From the NCBI GenBank assembly GCA_902569725.1, contig CACFVG010000001.1, forward strand, positions 29,554-93,553: a stretch of DNA of 64,000 nt. Reading direction: 5' to 3'. The translations under genes were made by a program, and so were the position numbers. Position 1 is the first letter of the stretch; each line of letters starts with the position of its first letter. Under the pieces are notes generated by a model. That model made no database searches and was not told the DNA's origin. It saw only the letters and a list, made by a program, of their open reading frames with translations. This document shows positions 24,855 through 34,600 of the stretch, piece by piece. The stretch is from an uncultured Pelagibacteraceae bacterium. Lineage in GTDB: Bacteria; Pseudomonadota; Alphaproteobacteria; Pelagibacterales; Pelagibacteraceae.

Positions 24855-25814
24855 TCAAAACTTATGTGAATAACCTTTAAATTTGCTAAGATTTATAGGC
24901 TTATTGTCCAGTTTTATCAAATTTTTTTTATAACCATTATTTATTTTACCTATTATTGTGAATTTTTGATTCATTCTTTTCTCAACTGACCTAATTAATA
25001 ATCGCTTTTTTTGAGGAGCTGTGAATAATATTTGATAGTCATCACCATTAAATAGATGTTGTGATTTTAATTTTTTATACTTTTTTAAATAAAATTCTAA
25101 GTTTTTAGATATTGGAATTTTATTGACATTGATATCAAATGACAATTTTTGCTTATTAATAAGTTTATTCATATCAACAATTAAACCATCTGAAATATCC
25201 ATAGATGTATTAGCAAAATTATGCATTTCGTTATAAATTTTATAAGGCAAATTTGGACAATAAAATTGATTAACAAAATATTTTTTTAATTTCGAGCTAA
25301 TTTTAATATTATTTTTAATTATATTAAGTCCAATAAAACTATCTCCTATATTTCCCGTAACATATATATCATCATTTAATCTCGCTTTATTTCTTTCAAT
25401 AATTTTGTTTGAAAAACCAATACTTGTTATAGAAAATGAAACTTTATTAGAATTAGTAGTGTCGCCACCTGATAATTTTAAATTATATTTTCTTTGTTCT
25501 TGATTTAATGATTTTGAAATCATTTTTAGATTTTTTTTTGTAAATTGACTTTTACTCCCACTACCCGAAATAAAATAGTATTCAGGTTTAACGCCTTTTG
25601 CTATTAAGTCAGAAATTGAAGATCTAATAATTTTTTTTATAACTAAGTTTGGATATTTAAAGTTAGGAAAATGCACACCTTCATTATAAGTGTCGATTGA
25701 TACTACTAACTTATTTTTCTTATCAAAAAAAACATCATCATTTAACTTTTTAGCGTTGGGATTATTATTAGAGATTTTTTGAAAATATTTTTTTATTAGT
25801 TCAAATTCATCCAT
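24855..25814 (-). CDS. thiL: thiamine-monophosphate kinase
   Basis: A 319-residue kinase that phosphorylates thiamine monophosphate to the active diphosphate cofactor. Seen: DDVFFDKKNKLVVSIDTYNEGVHF near the start, LSGGDTTNS at about 113-121, ARLNDDIYVTGNIGDSFIGL and DISDGLIVDMNKL at about 202-214, and FNGDDYQILFTAP near 260, all ThiL features of the PurM/SelD fold. It overlaps nusB by 8 bp. Confidence 0.93.
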   Translation of the reverse strand: MDEFELIKKYFQKISNNNPNAKKLNDDVFFDKKNKLVVSIDTYNEGVHFPNFKYPNLVIKKIIRSSISDLIAKGVKPEYYFISGSGSKSQFTKKNLKMISKSLNQEQRKYNLKLSGGDTTNSNKVSFSITSIGFSNKIIERNKARLNDDIYVTGNIGDSFIGLNIIKNNIKISSKLKKYFVNQFYCPNLPYKIYNEMHNFANTSMDISDGLIVDMNKLINKQKLSFDINVNKIPISKNLEFYLKKYKKLKSQHLFNGDDYQILFTAPQKKRLLIRSVEKRMNQKFTIIGKINNGYKKNLIKLDNKPINLSKFKGYSHKF

Positions 25815-26211
25815 TAGAATTTCTTATTTTCTTTGATATTTTGTCTAATAAAGCATTTAAATATTTAGTTTGACCGTCTTCTATAAAAAAATTAGAAGCT
25901 CTTAAGTATTCATTTATAATAATTTTTGAAGATATTTTTGGTTTATATAAAAATTCAAATATTGCACTTTTAACTATTACTTGGAAAACTTTATCTAATT
26001 TTTTTAAATCTAAATCTGTATTAAGATGATTTGATATTTCATCATTGATTACATCATCTCTTTCAATAGTTCCATTAACTACATCTTTAATAAATTTTTT
26101 AAATCTATGTTTTGGAAAAGTTAAATTTTCATCTTCATTAAAATATTTTCCATAAAGTTTTTGGATTACTATTACTCTAGGGTTATTTTTTGGAGTATAT
26201 TGTAATGTCAT
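25807..26211 (-). CDS. nusB: transcription antitermination factor NusB
   Basis: A 134-residue all-helical NusB protein that binds boxA RNA with NusE/S10 in rRNA transcription antitermination. Seen: an N-terminal RVIVIQKLYGKYF (the ARxxAxQxLY-like helix, here divergent) and the C-terminal SAIFEFLYKPKISSKIIINEYLRASNFFIEDGQTKYLNALLDKI region, which matches the NusB end with its acidic-then-K-x-N-x-LLD motif. It is flanked by ribH upstream and thiL downstream, the standard alphaproteobacterial order. Confidence 0.88.
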   Translation of the reverse strand: MTLQYTPKNNPRVIVIQKLYGKYFNEDENLTFPKHRFKKFIKDVVNGTIERDDVINDEISNHLNTDLDLKKLDKVFQVIVKSAIFEFLYKPKISSKIIINEYLRASNFFIEDGQTKYLNALLDKISKKIRNSNG

Positions 26212-26212
26212 A

Positions 26213-26593
26213 TTATTGAGATAGTATTGAAATTACTGCTTTAGCTGCTTCTTTTCCTTTTTTTCCTCTAGCCTTAGCTTGTTTCATATTTAGACAAGTT
26301 ATAATTCCATTACCTATTGGTTTTTTACTATCTATAGATAAACTCATTATCGCTTGGGTTGATGCGCTTGAAATAAAATCAAAATGGGGAGTTTCACCTT
26401 TAATAACACAACCTAATGCAATAAATGCATCATATTTTTTAATATTTTTTGAAATAGTTATAGGAATTTCAAAAACTCCAGGAACTCTGATTATCCTTAC
26501 TGAAAAGTTATTTAAGTTATTTTTTGCACTTTTTAACAATAATGAAGAAATATCTTCATAATAATCTGCTAATACAATTAATATTTTTTTCAT
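26213..26593 (-). CDS. ribH: 6,7-dimethyl-8-ribityllumazine synthase
   Basis: A 126-residue enzyme, slightly short for the family, joining the pyrimidine ribitylamine to 3,4-dihydroxy-2-butanone 4-phosphate in riboflavin synthesis. Seen: VPGVFEIPITI at about 38-48, LGCVIKGETPHFDFISSASTQAIMSLS at about 61-87 with the catalytic histidine, and GNGIITCLNMKQAKAR near 98-113. It overlaps the ribB gene by 4 bp and precedes nusB by 1 bp. Confidence 0.94.
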   Translation of the reverse strand: MKKILIVLADYYEDISSLLLKSAKNNLNNFSVRIIRVPGVFEIPITISKNIKKYDAFIALGCVIKGETPHFDFISSASTQAIMSLSIDSKKPIGNGIITCLNMKQAKARGKKGKEAAKAVISILSQ

Positions 26594-27693
26594 TTAATTA
26601 TTTCTTGTTTGGTTATTTTAATTCCATAGCCATCTAAACCAACTACTTTTTTTTTAGATCTAGTTACTAATATCATATTTTTTATATGTAAAGATTTAAT
26701 AATCTGAGCACCAATACCATAATTCTTTATTAATTTATCCTTACCTTTTTTATAAAAATCTTTACTTTTATAGTCACGTAATGTCTGAGTAACAGATTTT
26801 AAATTAGTATCTCTTATAAATATAAGAACACAATTATTGAATTTTTTGAAATGATTTAGAGTGTTGTTAAAAGAATTTGGTAAATTTTGATTTAACAAGT
26901 AATTTTGAACAACATTTGAAGAAATAACTCTAACGCGTGGTACTATTCCTTTTCTAATTTTTCCTTTTATAAGTGCAAAATGTTCAGAACCATCTAATAA
27001 ATTTTCATATATTCTTATTAAATATTTTTTTTCTTTAACTTCAATATTAGATTTTTTTTTAAGTTTAATTAACTTTTCTTTCTTTAATCTATAAGCAATA
27101 AGGTCATCAATTCTACCAATTTTTAACTTATGTTTTTTTGCAAAATTATGTAATTTTTCACCACGGGCCATAGTTCCATCTTCATCCATAATTTCACAAA
27201 TTACTGCAGAAGTATTTTTTTTAGCCAATTTAGAGATGTCAACAGATGCTTCTGTATGACCTGCCCTAACTAAGACTCCACCGTCTTTTGAAATTATAGG
27301 AAAAACATGACCAGGTGATACAATATCTTTTTTTAAAACATTTTTATTTGTGGCAACTTTAATTGTCCTTGACCTGTCTTGAGCCGATATACCAGTTGTT
27401 ACACCCTTCTTCGCTTCGATGGAAATTGTAAATGCAGTCTGATTTCTAGACTCGTTAACAGGAGACATATATGATAATCCTAATTTTTTTGCTTGAACAC
27501 TATCTAGAGTTAAACAAATCAAACCTCTTCCATATTTTGCCATAAAATTAATTTTTTTTGGATTAACATCTGATGAACAAAAAACTAAATCACCTTCGTT
27601 TTCTCTATTTTCATCATCAACTAAAATGTACATACCACCCTTTTTTGCTATTTTAATTATAGATTCTATTGAGCTAAATTTTTTATTTTTCAT
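26590..27693 (-). CDS. ribB: 3,4-dihydroxy-2-butanone-4-phosphate synthase with degenerate GTP cyclohydrolase II domain
   Basis: A 367-residue RibBA-type fusion. Residues 1 to about 205 are a complete DHBP synthase: DDENRENEGDL (metal and substrate acids), MAKYGRGLICL, TGISAQDRS and PGHVFPIISKDGGVLVRAGHTEASVD. Residues 206-367 have the GTP cyclohydrolase II outline but lack the zinc motif C-x10-C-x-C and the GYLRQEGRGIGL loop; only one cysteine remains in that half. The C-terminal domain should be inactive, as in the RibBX group described in other proteobacteria, so a separate RibA is expected elsewhere. It overlaps ribE by 11 bp and ribH by 4 bp. Confidence 0.9.
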   Translation of the reverse strand: MKNKKFSSIESIIKIAKKGGMYILVDDENRENEGDLVFCSSDVNPKKINFMAKYGRGLICLTLDSVQAKKLGLSYMSPVNESRNQTAFTISIEAKKGVTTGISAQDRSRTIKVATNKNVLKKDIVSPGHVFPIISKDGGVLVRAGHTEASVDISKLAKKNTSAVICEIMDEDGTMARGEKLHNFAKKHKLKIGRIDDLIAYRLKKEKLIKLKKKSNIEVKEKKYLIRIYENLLDGSEHFALIKGKIRKGIVPRVRVISSNVVQNYLLNQNLPNSFNNTLNHFKKFNNCVLIFIRDTNLKSVTQTLRDYKSKDFYKKGKDKLIKNYGIGAQIIKSLHIKNMILVTRSKKKVVGLDGYGIKITKQEIIK

Positions 27694-28273
27694 TAAAATA
27701 TTTTTTTACATATTTTGATAAAATATCAATTTCGATATTTACCAAACTATTCATTTTTAATTTAGATAGATTTGTTAATTTATATGTATGAGGGATTATC
27801 CATACTTCAAAACCATTTTTAGTAATTTTGGAAATTGTTAAAGATACACCGTTAATTAAAATAGATGCTTTTTCAATTAAGTTTTTTTTTTGTTTACTAT
27901 TTGCTGAAAATTCCATCTGATAGGATTTATCAATTAATTTAATTTTTTTAACTTTCGAAACATAATCTACATGACCTTGGCATATATGACCTGATATATT
28001 TTGACCCTTTTTAAGTGGAAGTTCTAAATTAACATTATCTCCCTTGGTAATTTTTTTAAATTTACTTCTATTAAGGGTTTCACTTGATAAGTAAAATTCT
28101 AAAATATTATTTTTCTTTGATATTAGAGTTAAGCAAACACCGTCACATGAAATAGAAATACCTAAGTCTTTAGATCTTACTGGGAGACTTGATTTAACAA
28201 ATAAATTAATACCTTTTTTTCTTTTAGATAATTTATATACTTTTCCTTGGTTAAATATAATTCCATTAAACAT
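27683..28273 (-). CDS. ribE: riboflavin synthase alpha subunit
   Basis: A 196-residue enzyme that dismutates two lumazine molecules to riboflavin. Seen: start MFNGIIFNQGKV (the family MFTGIIE-G-V), two tandem lumazine-binding halves with ISCDGVCLTLI at about 41-51 and ILINGVSLTI near 137-146, and the internal GQNISGHICQGHVDYV. It sits between ribD and ribB in a riboflavin gene run. Confidence 0.94.
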   Translation of the reverse strand: MFNGIIFNQGKVYKLSKRKKGINLFVKSSLPVRSKDLGISISCDGVCLTLISKKNNILEFYLSSETLNRSKFKKITKGDNVNLELPLKKGQNISGHICQGHVDYVSKVKKIKLIDKSYQMEFSANSKQKKNLIEKASILINGVSLTISKITKNGFEVWIIPHTYKLTNLSKLKMNSLVNIEIDILSKYVKKYFNEK

Positions 28274-28274
28274 T

Positions 28275-29378
28275 TTAATAATACCTTATTATTTTATCAC
28301 CATCTAAAAAAGTTTCGATATTTTCTTTCCTTTTAAAAAAATTAATTTTTTTTTTGAAATTTGAAAATTTGTTTTTTCCTAAATTTCCTAATTTATTTTT
28401 ACTTTTAAATAAATAAAATTCATTTATCAATTTGTCTTTTAAAACACTTTTAGTCAATGCCTTTCCACCTTCAATTATAATTGATCCAATTCCAAATCTA
28501 TAAGCTTTTAAAAAAACTTTCTTTAAGTCAATATTATTGTTGGTATCTAGGTTTGTATAACTGAGTCTGATACCTCTTAATTTGAAATATCTTAATTTTT
28601 TTTTATCTTTGGTTGAATGAAAGATAATAGTGTTTTTTTTGTTTTTATCAGTGATTACAGGTGACTTTTTATTAATTTTTAAATTTTTATCAATAATCAA
28701 TCTTTTTGGAGAAAATTTTTCTAAACCATTAATTCTACAAGATAATTTTGAATTATCAGAATTAGCAGTTTTAGATGAAATTAAAATTGAGTCAAAATTA
28801 TACCTTAGAATATGTGATACATCTCTTGAATGCTGGTTGGTTATAAATTTATTATTTGTTGACATATAATAATCGCTCGAACAAGCTATTTTAGCAGCAA
28901 TAAAAGGTTTTTTGTTATTTTTGTGTTTAAAATAATTTTTATAAATTTTTTTACTTTCAGATTTTAATAATCCTTTTTTAACTTTAATTTTATTTGAGAT
29001 TAAAAGTGAGTATGCTTTGTTAGAGGTTCTTTTGTCTATATCGTTAGATGAATAAATTACTCTTTTAATTTTTGATTTAACAATTTCATTTGTACATGGT
29101 GGAGTCTTTCCATAATGAGTACATGGTTCCATTGTAATATAAATTGAAGAATCTTTAAGTTCATTCATTTTACATTTATTTATAGCGACAGTTTCTGCAT
29201 GTGGTCTTCCACTAAATCCTGTTTGACCAAAAGATATAATTTTTTTATTTTTTACTATTACGCATCCAACAGATGGATTTAATCCAGTTAAACCAATTCT
29301 TTCTTTAGCTAAATTCATGGCAATACCCATGAAATACTTATCTAAATTGTTTGATTTAACTTTTTTTGAAGACATCAA
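28275..29378 (-). CDS. ribD: bifunctional pyrimidine deaminase/reductase RibD
   Basis: A 367-residue fusion acting in the second and third steps of riboflavin synthesis. The N-terminal deaminase (about 10-150) has the zinc motifs HAETVAI (H-A-E) and [13 protein letters not shown]. The C-terminal reductase (about 150-367) has [13 protein letters not shown] and [18 protein letters not shown] near residue 295. Key residues are present though the reductase is divergent and Lys-rich. It overlaps nrdR by 23 bp. Confidence 0.92.
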   Translation of the reverse strand: MMSSKKVKSNNLDKYFMGIAMNLAKERIGLTGLNPSVGCVIVKNKKIISFGQTGFSGRPHAETVAINKCKMNELKDSSIYITMEPCTHYGKTPPCTNEIVKSKIKRVIYSSNDIDKRTSNKAYSLLISNKIKVKKGLLKSESKKIYKNYFKHKNNKKPFIAAKIACSSDYYMSTNNKFITNQHSRDVSHILRYNFDSILISSKTANSDNSKLSCRINGLEKFSPKRLIIDKNLKINKKSPVITDKNKKNTIIFHSTKDKKKLRYFKLRGIRLSYTNLDTNNNIDLKKVFLKAYRFGIGSIIIEGGKALTKSVLKDKLINEFYLFKSKNKLGNLGKNKFSNFKKKINFFKRKENIETFLDGDKIIRYY

Positions 29379-29814
29379 TTTTATCTACGAATTGAATAAA
29401 ATCTTTTTCTTCTCTAAAATTTCGATAAACTGATGCAAATCTAACGTAGGCTACAGGATCTAAATTTTTTAAACCATCCATAACCATTGTGCCGATAGTA
29501 TTTGAAGCTATTTCACTTTGACCCAATTCCTCTAATGATCGAGATATATTTGTTATAAATTTTTCAACTGTATCAGTATCTATTGGTCTTTTCTTAAGTG
29601 CAATGTATATAGATTTCGACAATTTTTCTCTATCAAAAGGTGATTTTCTTCCATTTTTTTTAACCACCATCATTTCTCTAAATTGAACTCTTTCAAAGGT
29701 AGTAAATCTTTCGCCACAAACACATAATCTTCTTCTTCTAATTGCTGTGCCGTCTTCAGTAGGTCTTGAGTCTACAACTGAAGTTTCTCCTTTTTTGCAT
29801 ATTGGGCAAATCAT
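29356..29814 (-). CDS. nrdR: transcriptional repressor NrdR
   Basis: A 152-residue zinc-ribbon/ATP-cone repressor of ribonucleotide reductase genes. Seen: zinc cysteines CPIC (3-6) and [11 protein letters not shown] (about 31-41), then the ATP-cone starting [16 protein letters not shown] at about 51-66, and [13 protein letters not shown] near the end. The glyA-nrdR-rib order is conserved in alphaproteobacteria. It overlaps glyA by 4 bp. Confidence 0.95.
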   Translation of the reverse strand: MICPICKKGETSVVDSRPTEDGTAIRRRRLCVCGERFTTFERVQFREMMVVKKNGRKSPFDREKLSKSIYIALKKRPIDTDTVEKFITNISRSLEELGQSEIASNTIGTMVMDGLKNLDPVAYVRFASVYRNFREEKDFIQFVDKIDVFKKS

Positions 29815-31124
29815 TTTCTTAAATTCTTATATATTGGAAATGATGAACAAAGTGAAACAACTTCTTTTCTAACTACATCTTCAACTTTACTGTTATCATC
29901 TGGGTTTTTGGACAATCCATCAATTACTTTTGTTATTAGCCTCCCTACTAATTCAAATTCCTTTAATCCAAAACCTCTTGTTGTAGCTGCTTGAGATCCA
30001 AGTCTAATACCAGATGTAATCATTGGACTTTCTGAATCAAAGGGAATGCCATTTTTATTACATGTTATATTTGCTCTAGATAAACTTTCTGCAGCTAGAT
30101 TTCCTTTAACATTAAAAGGTCTTAAATCTACTAACATTAAATGAGTATCTGTACCTCCAGAATAAATTTTAAAACCATTATTTTTTAAAGTTTCAGATAA
30201 AATTTTTGCATTAGCTAACACTGATTTTATATAATCCTTAAACTCAGGCCTTAGTGCTTCTAGGAAACCTGCAGCTTTTGCTGCAATAATATGCATTAAA
30301 GGTCCGCCTTGGTAACCAGGAAAAACTGCAGTATTAATTTTTTTAGCTATATCTTCATGATTTGTTAAAATAATACCACCTCTTGCACTTCTAAAAACTT
30401 TATGTGTAGTTGAAGTTACAACATGTGCATATTCGCATGGATTAGGATAGCCCTTTCCAGCAACTAAACCTGAAAAATGGGCCATATCGACCATAAGATA
30501 TGCTCCGACTTTGTCAGATATTTCTCTAAATCTTTTAAAATCTATAACTCTTGAATATGCACTTCCACCAGCTATTATAAGCTTAGGTTTATACTCTAAT
30601 GCTAATTTTTCAACATGATCATAATCAATAAGTTCAGATTCTTTATCAACATCATAACCTATAGGATTAAACCATTTTCCTGACATTGATATTTTTAATC
30701 CATGAGTTATATGACCACCAGAATTTAAACTCATACCCATAAAAGTATCACCAGGTTTAAGTAGGGCTAAAAATGTAGCACCATTGGCTTGAGCTCCTGA
30801 ATGAGGTTGTGAATTTGCAAACTTACAATTAAATAATTTTTTTAATCTTTCATTGGCTAGATTTTCTGCAACATCAACGTGTTCACATCCATTATAGTAT
30901 CTTTTGCCAGAATAACCTTCGGCATATTTATTTGTTAATACAGAACCTTGAGCTTCTAATACAGCCTGAGAAACAATATTCTCAGAAGCAATTAATTCAA
31001 TATGCTCTTGCTGTCTTTGCAACTCATCGTTAATAGCTTTATACAAATCTGGATCAGTTTTTGATAAACTATCTTCGAAAAAACTTTTATATTGGTCATT
31101 TAAATATTTACTCTCACTAGACAT
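29811..31124 (-). CDS. glyA: serine hydroxymethyltransferase
   Basis: A 437-residue PLP enzyme interconverting serine and glycine with transfer of a one-carbon unit to tetrahydrofolate. Seen: [53 protein letters not shown] and the PLP lysine in [16 protein letters not shown]. The residues just after the lysine (VFRSARGG) differ from the widespread TLRGPRGG. Sarcosine oxidase encoded at 43.6 kb yields glycine and methylene-tetrahydrofolate, the two substrates for making serine with this enzyme. It precedes nrdR with a 4 bp overlap. Confidence 0.96.
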   Translation of the reverse strand: MSSESKYLNDQYKSFFEDSLSKTDPDLYKAINDELQRQQEHIELIASENIVSQAVLEAQGSVLTNKYAEGYSGKRYYNGCEHVDVAENLANERLKKLFNCKFANSQPHSGAQANGATFLALLKPGDTFMGMSLNSGGHITHGLKISMSGKWFNPIGYDVDKESELIDYDHVEKLALEYKPKLIIAGGSAYSRVIDFKRFREISDKVGAYLMVDMAHFSGLVAGKGYPNPCEYAHVVTSTTHKVFRSARGGIILTNHEDIAKKINTAVFPGYQGGPLMHIIAAKAAGFLEALRPEFKDYIKSVLANAKILSETLKNNGFKIYSGGTDTHLMLVDLRPFNVKGNLAAESLSRANITCNKNGIPFDSESPMITSGIRLGSQAATTRGFGLKEFELVGRLITKVIDGLSKNPDDNSKVEDVVRKEVVSLCSSFPIYKNLRK

Positions 31125-31126
31125 AA

Positions 31127-31546
31127 TTAAATTTTTCTAACTCTTCTTAAGTGTCTTCCGCCTTCAAATTTTGTACTTAAAAAAATTTTTATTAGACTGA
31201 TAGCTTTATTTTTATTAATCAATCTTTCTCCCAATGTAATGATGTTTGCATTATTATGCAATCGAGATAATTTAGTATTTTTCTTGCTGTAGCATAGAGC
31301 TGCCCTCGCATTCTTGGTTCGATTTGCTGCCATAGACATACCCATACCAGACCCACATACAAGAATACCAAAATTTAGTTTATTGGAGGCGACTTTTTTC
31401 GATAACTTTTTAGCAAAGATTGGATAATCAACAGATCGATCTGTTTTTGGACCTAAATCAATAACTTTATTTGATTTTGATAATTTTAAAACAATATATT
31501 TTTTTAAATTAAACCCAGCGTGATCTGATGCAATAAAAATTTTCAA
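31127..31546 (-). CDS. rpiB: ribose-5-phosphate isomerase B
   Basis: A 139-residue RpiB/LacA-LacB family isomerase interconverting ribose 5-phosphate and ribulose 5-phosphate. Seen: the start [35 protein letters not shown], the catalytic region [24 protein letters not shown] at about 62-85 and [11 protein letters not shown]. It follows the dioxygenase gene and precedes glyA by 2 bp, again a conserved alphaproteobacterial neighbour pair. Confidence 0.94.
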   Translation of the reverse strand: MKIFIASDHAGFNLKKYIVLKLSKSNKVIDLGPKTDRSVDYPIFAKKLSKKVASNKLNFGILVCGSGMGMSMAANRTKNARAALCYSKKNTKLSRLHNNANIITLGERLINKNKAISLIKIFLSTKFEGGRHLRRVRKI

Positions 31547-31567
31547 TATTGCTATTATAAACTAAAT

Positions 31568-32191
31568 TTAGTTAAATTTGTAGTCCAAAACACAAGCTAC
31601 TAAATGAACTCTATTTTCTTCACCTCCATTAAAAGCATTGTGGTATTTAAGATTATTTGTAACCCAAACTGAACCATCTGCTGGCATGTGGTGAGCTCTT
31701 TTATCTATTACCATTATTGCTCCTGGATTTGTATATATTGGGATATGTAGTCTTGGCTCTGGATCTCTGTGCCAGCTTAAAGTTGACCTAGGTTCTTTTA
31801 ATAAAAGTCTAACTCTACCTAATTTATATTTTTTAGATAATTGTTCATAAACTTCTTTGAAGTAAGTATGTTCAAAATCTTTAACAAACTCTGTATATTT
31901 ACTCTCGTCGATCTTTACATCTCTTGATACTTCAACACCAGTCGAGTCGGGTTTTGTCCAATAGACACCTCTTACTTTGCTCCCTTTAATAGAATCAGGA
32001 TCGCCTGGTATTTGATTTAAAGAAATAGCTGCAAAATGCGGAATTCCTAGGCTTGTATCAAAGCCTTTTATTTTTAAAACTTCATTGCATGCGTTTCTGA
32101 GTTTATCTACATCGAAATTAATATCTTGCTTTTGAAAATCGCCTGATAATTTAGCAGATTTTATTTCAGTTAGTGATGTAACGTTATTCAT
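31568..32191 (-). CDS. aspartyl/asparaginyl beta-hydroxylase-like dioxygenase
   Basis: A 207-residue protein with the cupin-type Fe(II)/2-oxoglutarate dioxygenase motif of the Asp/Asn beta-hydroxylase family. Seen: H141-R-D143 in LSWHRDPEPRLHIPIY, and H196 in NRVHLVACVLDY, which together would form the 2-His-1-carboxylate iron site; R194 may contact 2-oxoglutarate. The N-terminal 60 residues are not recognised. The target could be a protein or a small molecule. It has its own short promoter region (about 70 bp) divergent from hemB. Confidence 0.75.
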   Translation of the reverse strand: MNNVTSLTEIKSAKLSGDFQKQDINFDVDKLRNACNEVLKIKGFDTSLGIPHFAAISLNQIPGDPDSIKGSKVRGVYWTKPDSTGVEVSRDVKIDESKYTEFVKDFEHTYFKEVYEQLSKKYKLGRVRLLLKEPRSTLSWHRDPEPRLHIPIYTNPGAIMVIDKRAHHMPADGSVWVTNNLKYHNAFNGGEENRVHLVACVLDYKFN

Positions 32192-32262
32192 ATGCTTAAA
32201 TAAGTACTTTATTTATAATTATAATACATATAACTTTTGTCGCATATAAAAATTTATTGAGA

Positions 32263-33255
32263 ATGATTATCACAGGAAAATATCCCAATTTGAGACTTAG
32301 AAGAAACAGAAACTCAGATTGGTCACGAAGATTGGTTAGAGAAAACACTTTATCTGTTAATGATTTGATTCTTCCAATATTCCTTGTCGAAGGTAAAAAT
32401 AAAAAACAATCTATTAAATCAATGCCTGAAATATATAGATACAGTATTGATAGACTTTCAGAGGTTGTGGATAAAGCTGTATCAAACAGAATTCCTATGG
32501 TCGCACTATTTCCTTATACTAACTCAAAATTAAAAAACAATAATGGAACAGAATCGCTAAATGAAGATAATTTAGTTTGTAGAGCTATTCAATATATTAA
32601 AAAAAAATATAAAAACTCAATTGGTATTATGTGTGATGTGGCTCTTGATCCTTATACATCTCACGGTCATGATGGATTGTTACATAAAGGTAAAATATTA
32701 AATGATGAAACTGTTGAAATTTTAGTTAAACAATCTTTACTTCAGGCACAAATGGGTTGTGATGTGATTTCACCATCAGATATGATGGATGGAAGGATTG
32801 GGGAAATAAGAAAAAGTTTAGATAAAAATAAATTTAAAAATGTTCAAATATTATCTTATGCAGTAAAATTTGCTTCAAGTTTTTATGGTCCTTTTAGAAA
32901 TGCAGTAGGATCCAATAGTTTGCTTAAAGGAGATAAAAAAACCTACCAAATGGATTATAGTAATAATTTAGAATCTTTAAGAGAAGTAGCATTAGATATA
33001 AAAGAAGGTGCAGATATGGTGATGGTAAAACCTGGAATGCCCTATCTGGATATTATTAGAATGGTAAAAGATAATTTTAAAATTCCAGTTTTGGCATATC
33101 AAGTTTCTGGAGAGTATAGTCTAATTTGTAACGGAATAAACAAAGGTATAGTCGATAAAAGTACTATAATTGAAATATTAACTGGATTTAAAAGAGCTGG
33201 TGCTAATGCAGTAGTAACATACTTTGCAAATAAAATTGCAAAAAATCTAAAATAA
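32263..33255 (+). CDS. hemB: porphobilinogen synthase (delta-aminolevulinic acid dehydratase)
   Basis: A 330-residue enzyme condensing two 5-aminolevulinate molecules to porphobilinogen in heme synthesis. Seen: RLRRNRNSDWSRRLVRENTLSVNDLILPIFL, MCDVALDPYTSHGHDGLL (about 129-146), VISPSDMMDGRI, the Schiff-base lysine of YAVKFASSFYGPFR and the second active-site lysine in ADMVMVKPGMPYLDII, followed by YQVSGEY. Cysteines of the zinc form are replaced by Asp in the DVALDPY segment, so it is the magnesium type. The ATG at 32263 is preferred to a TTG six bases earlier. Confidence 0.95.
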   Translation: MIITGKYPNLRLRRNRNSDWSRRLVRENTLSVNDLILPIFLVEGKNKKQSIKSMPEIYRYSIDRLSEVVDKAVSNRIPMVALFPYTNSKLKNNNGTESLNEDNLVCRAIQYIKKKYKNSIGIMCDVALDPYTSHGHDGLLHKGKILNDETVEILVKQSLLQAQMGCDVISPSDMMDGRIGEIRKSLDKNKFKNVQILSYAVKFASSFYGPFRNAVGSNSLLKGDKKTYQMDYSNNLESLREVALDIKEGADMVMVKPGMPYLDIIRMVKDNFKIPVLAYQVSGEYSLICNGINKGIVDKSTIIEILTGFKRAGANAVVTYFANKIAKNLK

Positions 33256-33260
33256 CAAAA

Positions 33261-33944
33261 TTATTCTTTTATTGAATTCAAAAACTCAATTCTAGATTTT
33301 GGATGAGGCATATTGTTTGGCTTTAATATAGACTTGTCTAAATAATCACTAACTAACTTCAAACCTTTAAATATTTGATTAAAATCGGTAACTTCATTAT
33401 TTTTCTCAACTAGGAAATTTGGTATATATTTTTTTTCATTGTTGCTTGAAACAAAGTAAAATTTTTTATCATCAATAAACTCTTTATTAACGATATTTTT
33501 TAACTCAAGGTCGTAACCTATTAATTTTAATAACTCTAATTCCCAGAAGATTAATTTATTAATCCAATTTTTATCTTCTAAAAAATTATAAAAATTTTCT
33601 ATAAGTTTAAATATTTTTACGTTAACTTGATTATCTACTGTTAACAATTTGATTAAACTCATAGAAGATACTATGCATGAAAGTTTCTTTTTATCTTCAA
33701 AAAATAAAGGTGTTAAAATTCTTTCAATTTCTACATTTAAATAACCTAACTTATTTTCATTCTTAAAATTGTAATTAATATGAAACTTATTTCCTATTTG
33801 TAGATAATTTTTAATTTTTTTTGATGTTGCTCCATAGATCACTCCAGAAATTTTTCCATAATTTTCAGTAAAAAATTCAGCAATTACAGAATTTTCTCCA
33901 AATTTAATTTTAGACAATAAATATCCACAATCAGACCAAATCAT
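33261..33944 (-). CDS. recO: DNA repair protein RecO
   Basis: A 227-residue RecO, which loads RecA on gaps with RecF/RecR. Seen: the N-terminal OB-fold with GYLLSKIKFGENSVIAEFFTENYGKISGVIYG (about 7-38) and a helical C-terminal domain. The zinc-binding cysteine cluster of many RecO proteins is not present. It overlaps rnc by 4 bp. In most alphaproteobacteria the GTPase gene era lies between rnc and recO; here it is absent from this place. Confidence 0.87.
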   Translation of the reverse strand: MIWSDCGYLLSKIKFGENSVIAEFFTENYGKISGVIYGATSKKIKNYLQIGNKFHINYNFKNENKLGYLNVEIERILTPLFFEDKKKLSCIVSSMSLIKLLTVDNQVNVKIFKLIENFYNFLEDKNWINKLIFWELELLKLIGYDLELKNIVNKEFIDDKKFYFVSSNNEKKYIPNFLVEKNNEVTDFNQIFKGLKLVSDYLDKSILKPNNMPHPKSRIEFLNSIKE

Positions 33945-34600
33945 TTTATGTTATCTAATAATTTTTTTGCAGCGTTTTGTTCAGCTTTTTTTTTTGAATC
34001 ACCTGAACCTTCATATAGCTTTGTATCTTTTAATCTTACTGATATTAAAAATTTGGGTTTATGTCTAGGTCCTGAACTTGATACAAGTTTATAAATTGGT
34101 AGAGATTTAAATTTCTTTAATGAATATTCTTGAAGCTTAGTTTTAGAATCAATTATAGTTTCTTCTGACAAGTTGATAAAATTTTTCCACATATTTAAAA
34201 TAAATTTTTCAGAAATCTCAAAACCTTTATCATAATAGATGGCACCAATTAGAGCTTCAATTGAGTCTGCAATTATTTTATTTTCTACTTTAGTGTTTGA
34301 GCTTTTGTTACCAAGTAATATAAATTTTTCCAAACCTATAAACTTGGCAACTTCTAAACATTTATTTTTATTTACTAATGAAGCTAATTTTTTATCTAGT
34401 ATTCCTTCTTTTTTATCTGGGTATAATTCTATCAGTTTTTTTGAAATTACAAATCCTAATATTCTATCACCCAAAAATTCCAATTTTTCATAATTATTAT
34501 ATGGATCATAACTTTTATGTGTTATTGATTTTTTCAGATAATTTAAATCTTTAAATTTAATGTTTATTTTTTTTTGTAAAATATTAAGCTTATCACTCAT
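33941..34600 (-). CDS. rnc: ribonuclease III
   Basis: A 219-residue double-strand-specific RNase acting on rRNA precursors and structured mRNAs. Seen: the catalytic signature NYEKLEFLGDRILGFVISKKL at about 35-55, DSIEALIGAIYYDKG at about 108-122, and a C-terminal double-stranded-RNA-binding domain (about 150-219) with KLQEYSLKKF and SKKKAEQNAAKKLL. It directly follows lepB and overlaps recO. Confidence 0.96.
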   Translation of the reverse strand: MSDKLNILQKKINIKFKDLNYLKKSITHKSYDPYNNYEKLEFLGDRILGFVISKKLIELYPDKKEGILDKKLASLVNKNKCLEVAKFIGLEKFILLGNKSSNTKVENKIIADSIEALIGAIYYDKGFEISEKFILNMWKNFINLSEETIIDSKTKLQEYSLKKFKSLPIYKLVSSSGPRHKPKFLISVRLKDTKLYEGSGDSKKKAEQNAAKKLLDNIK

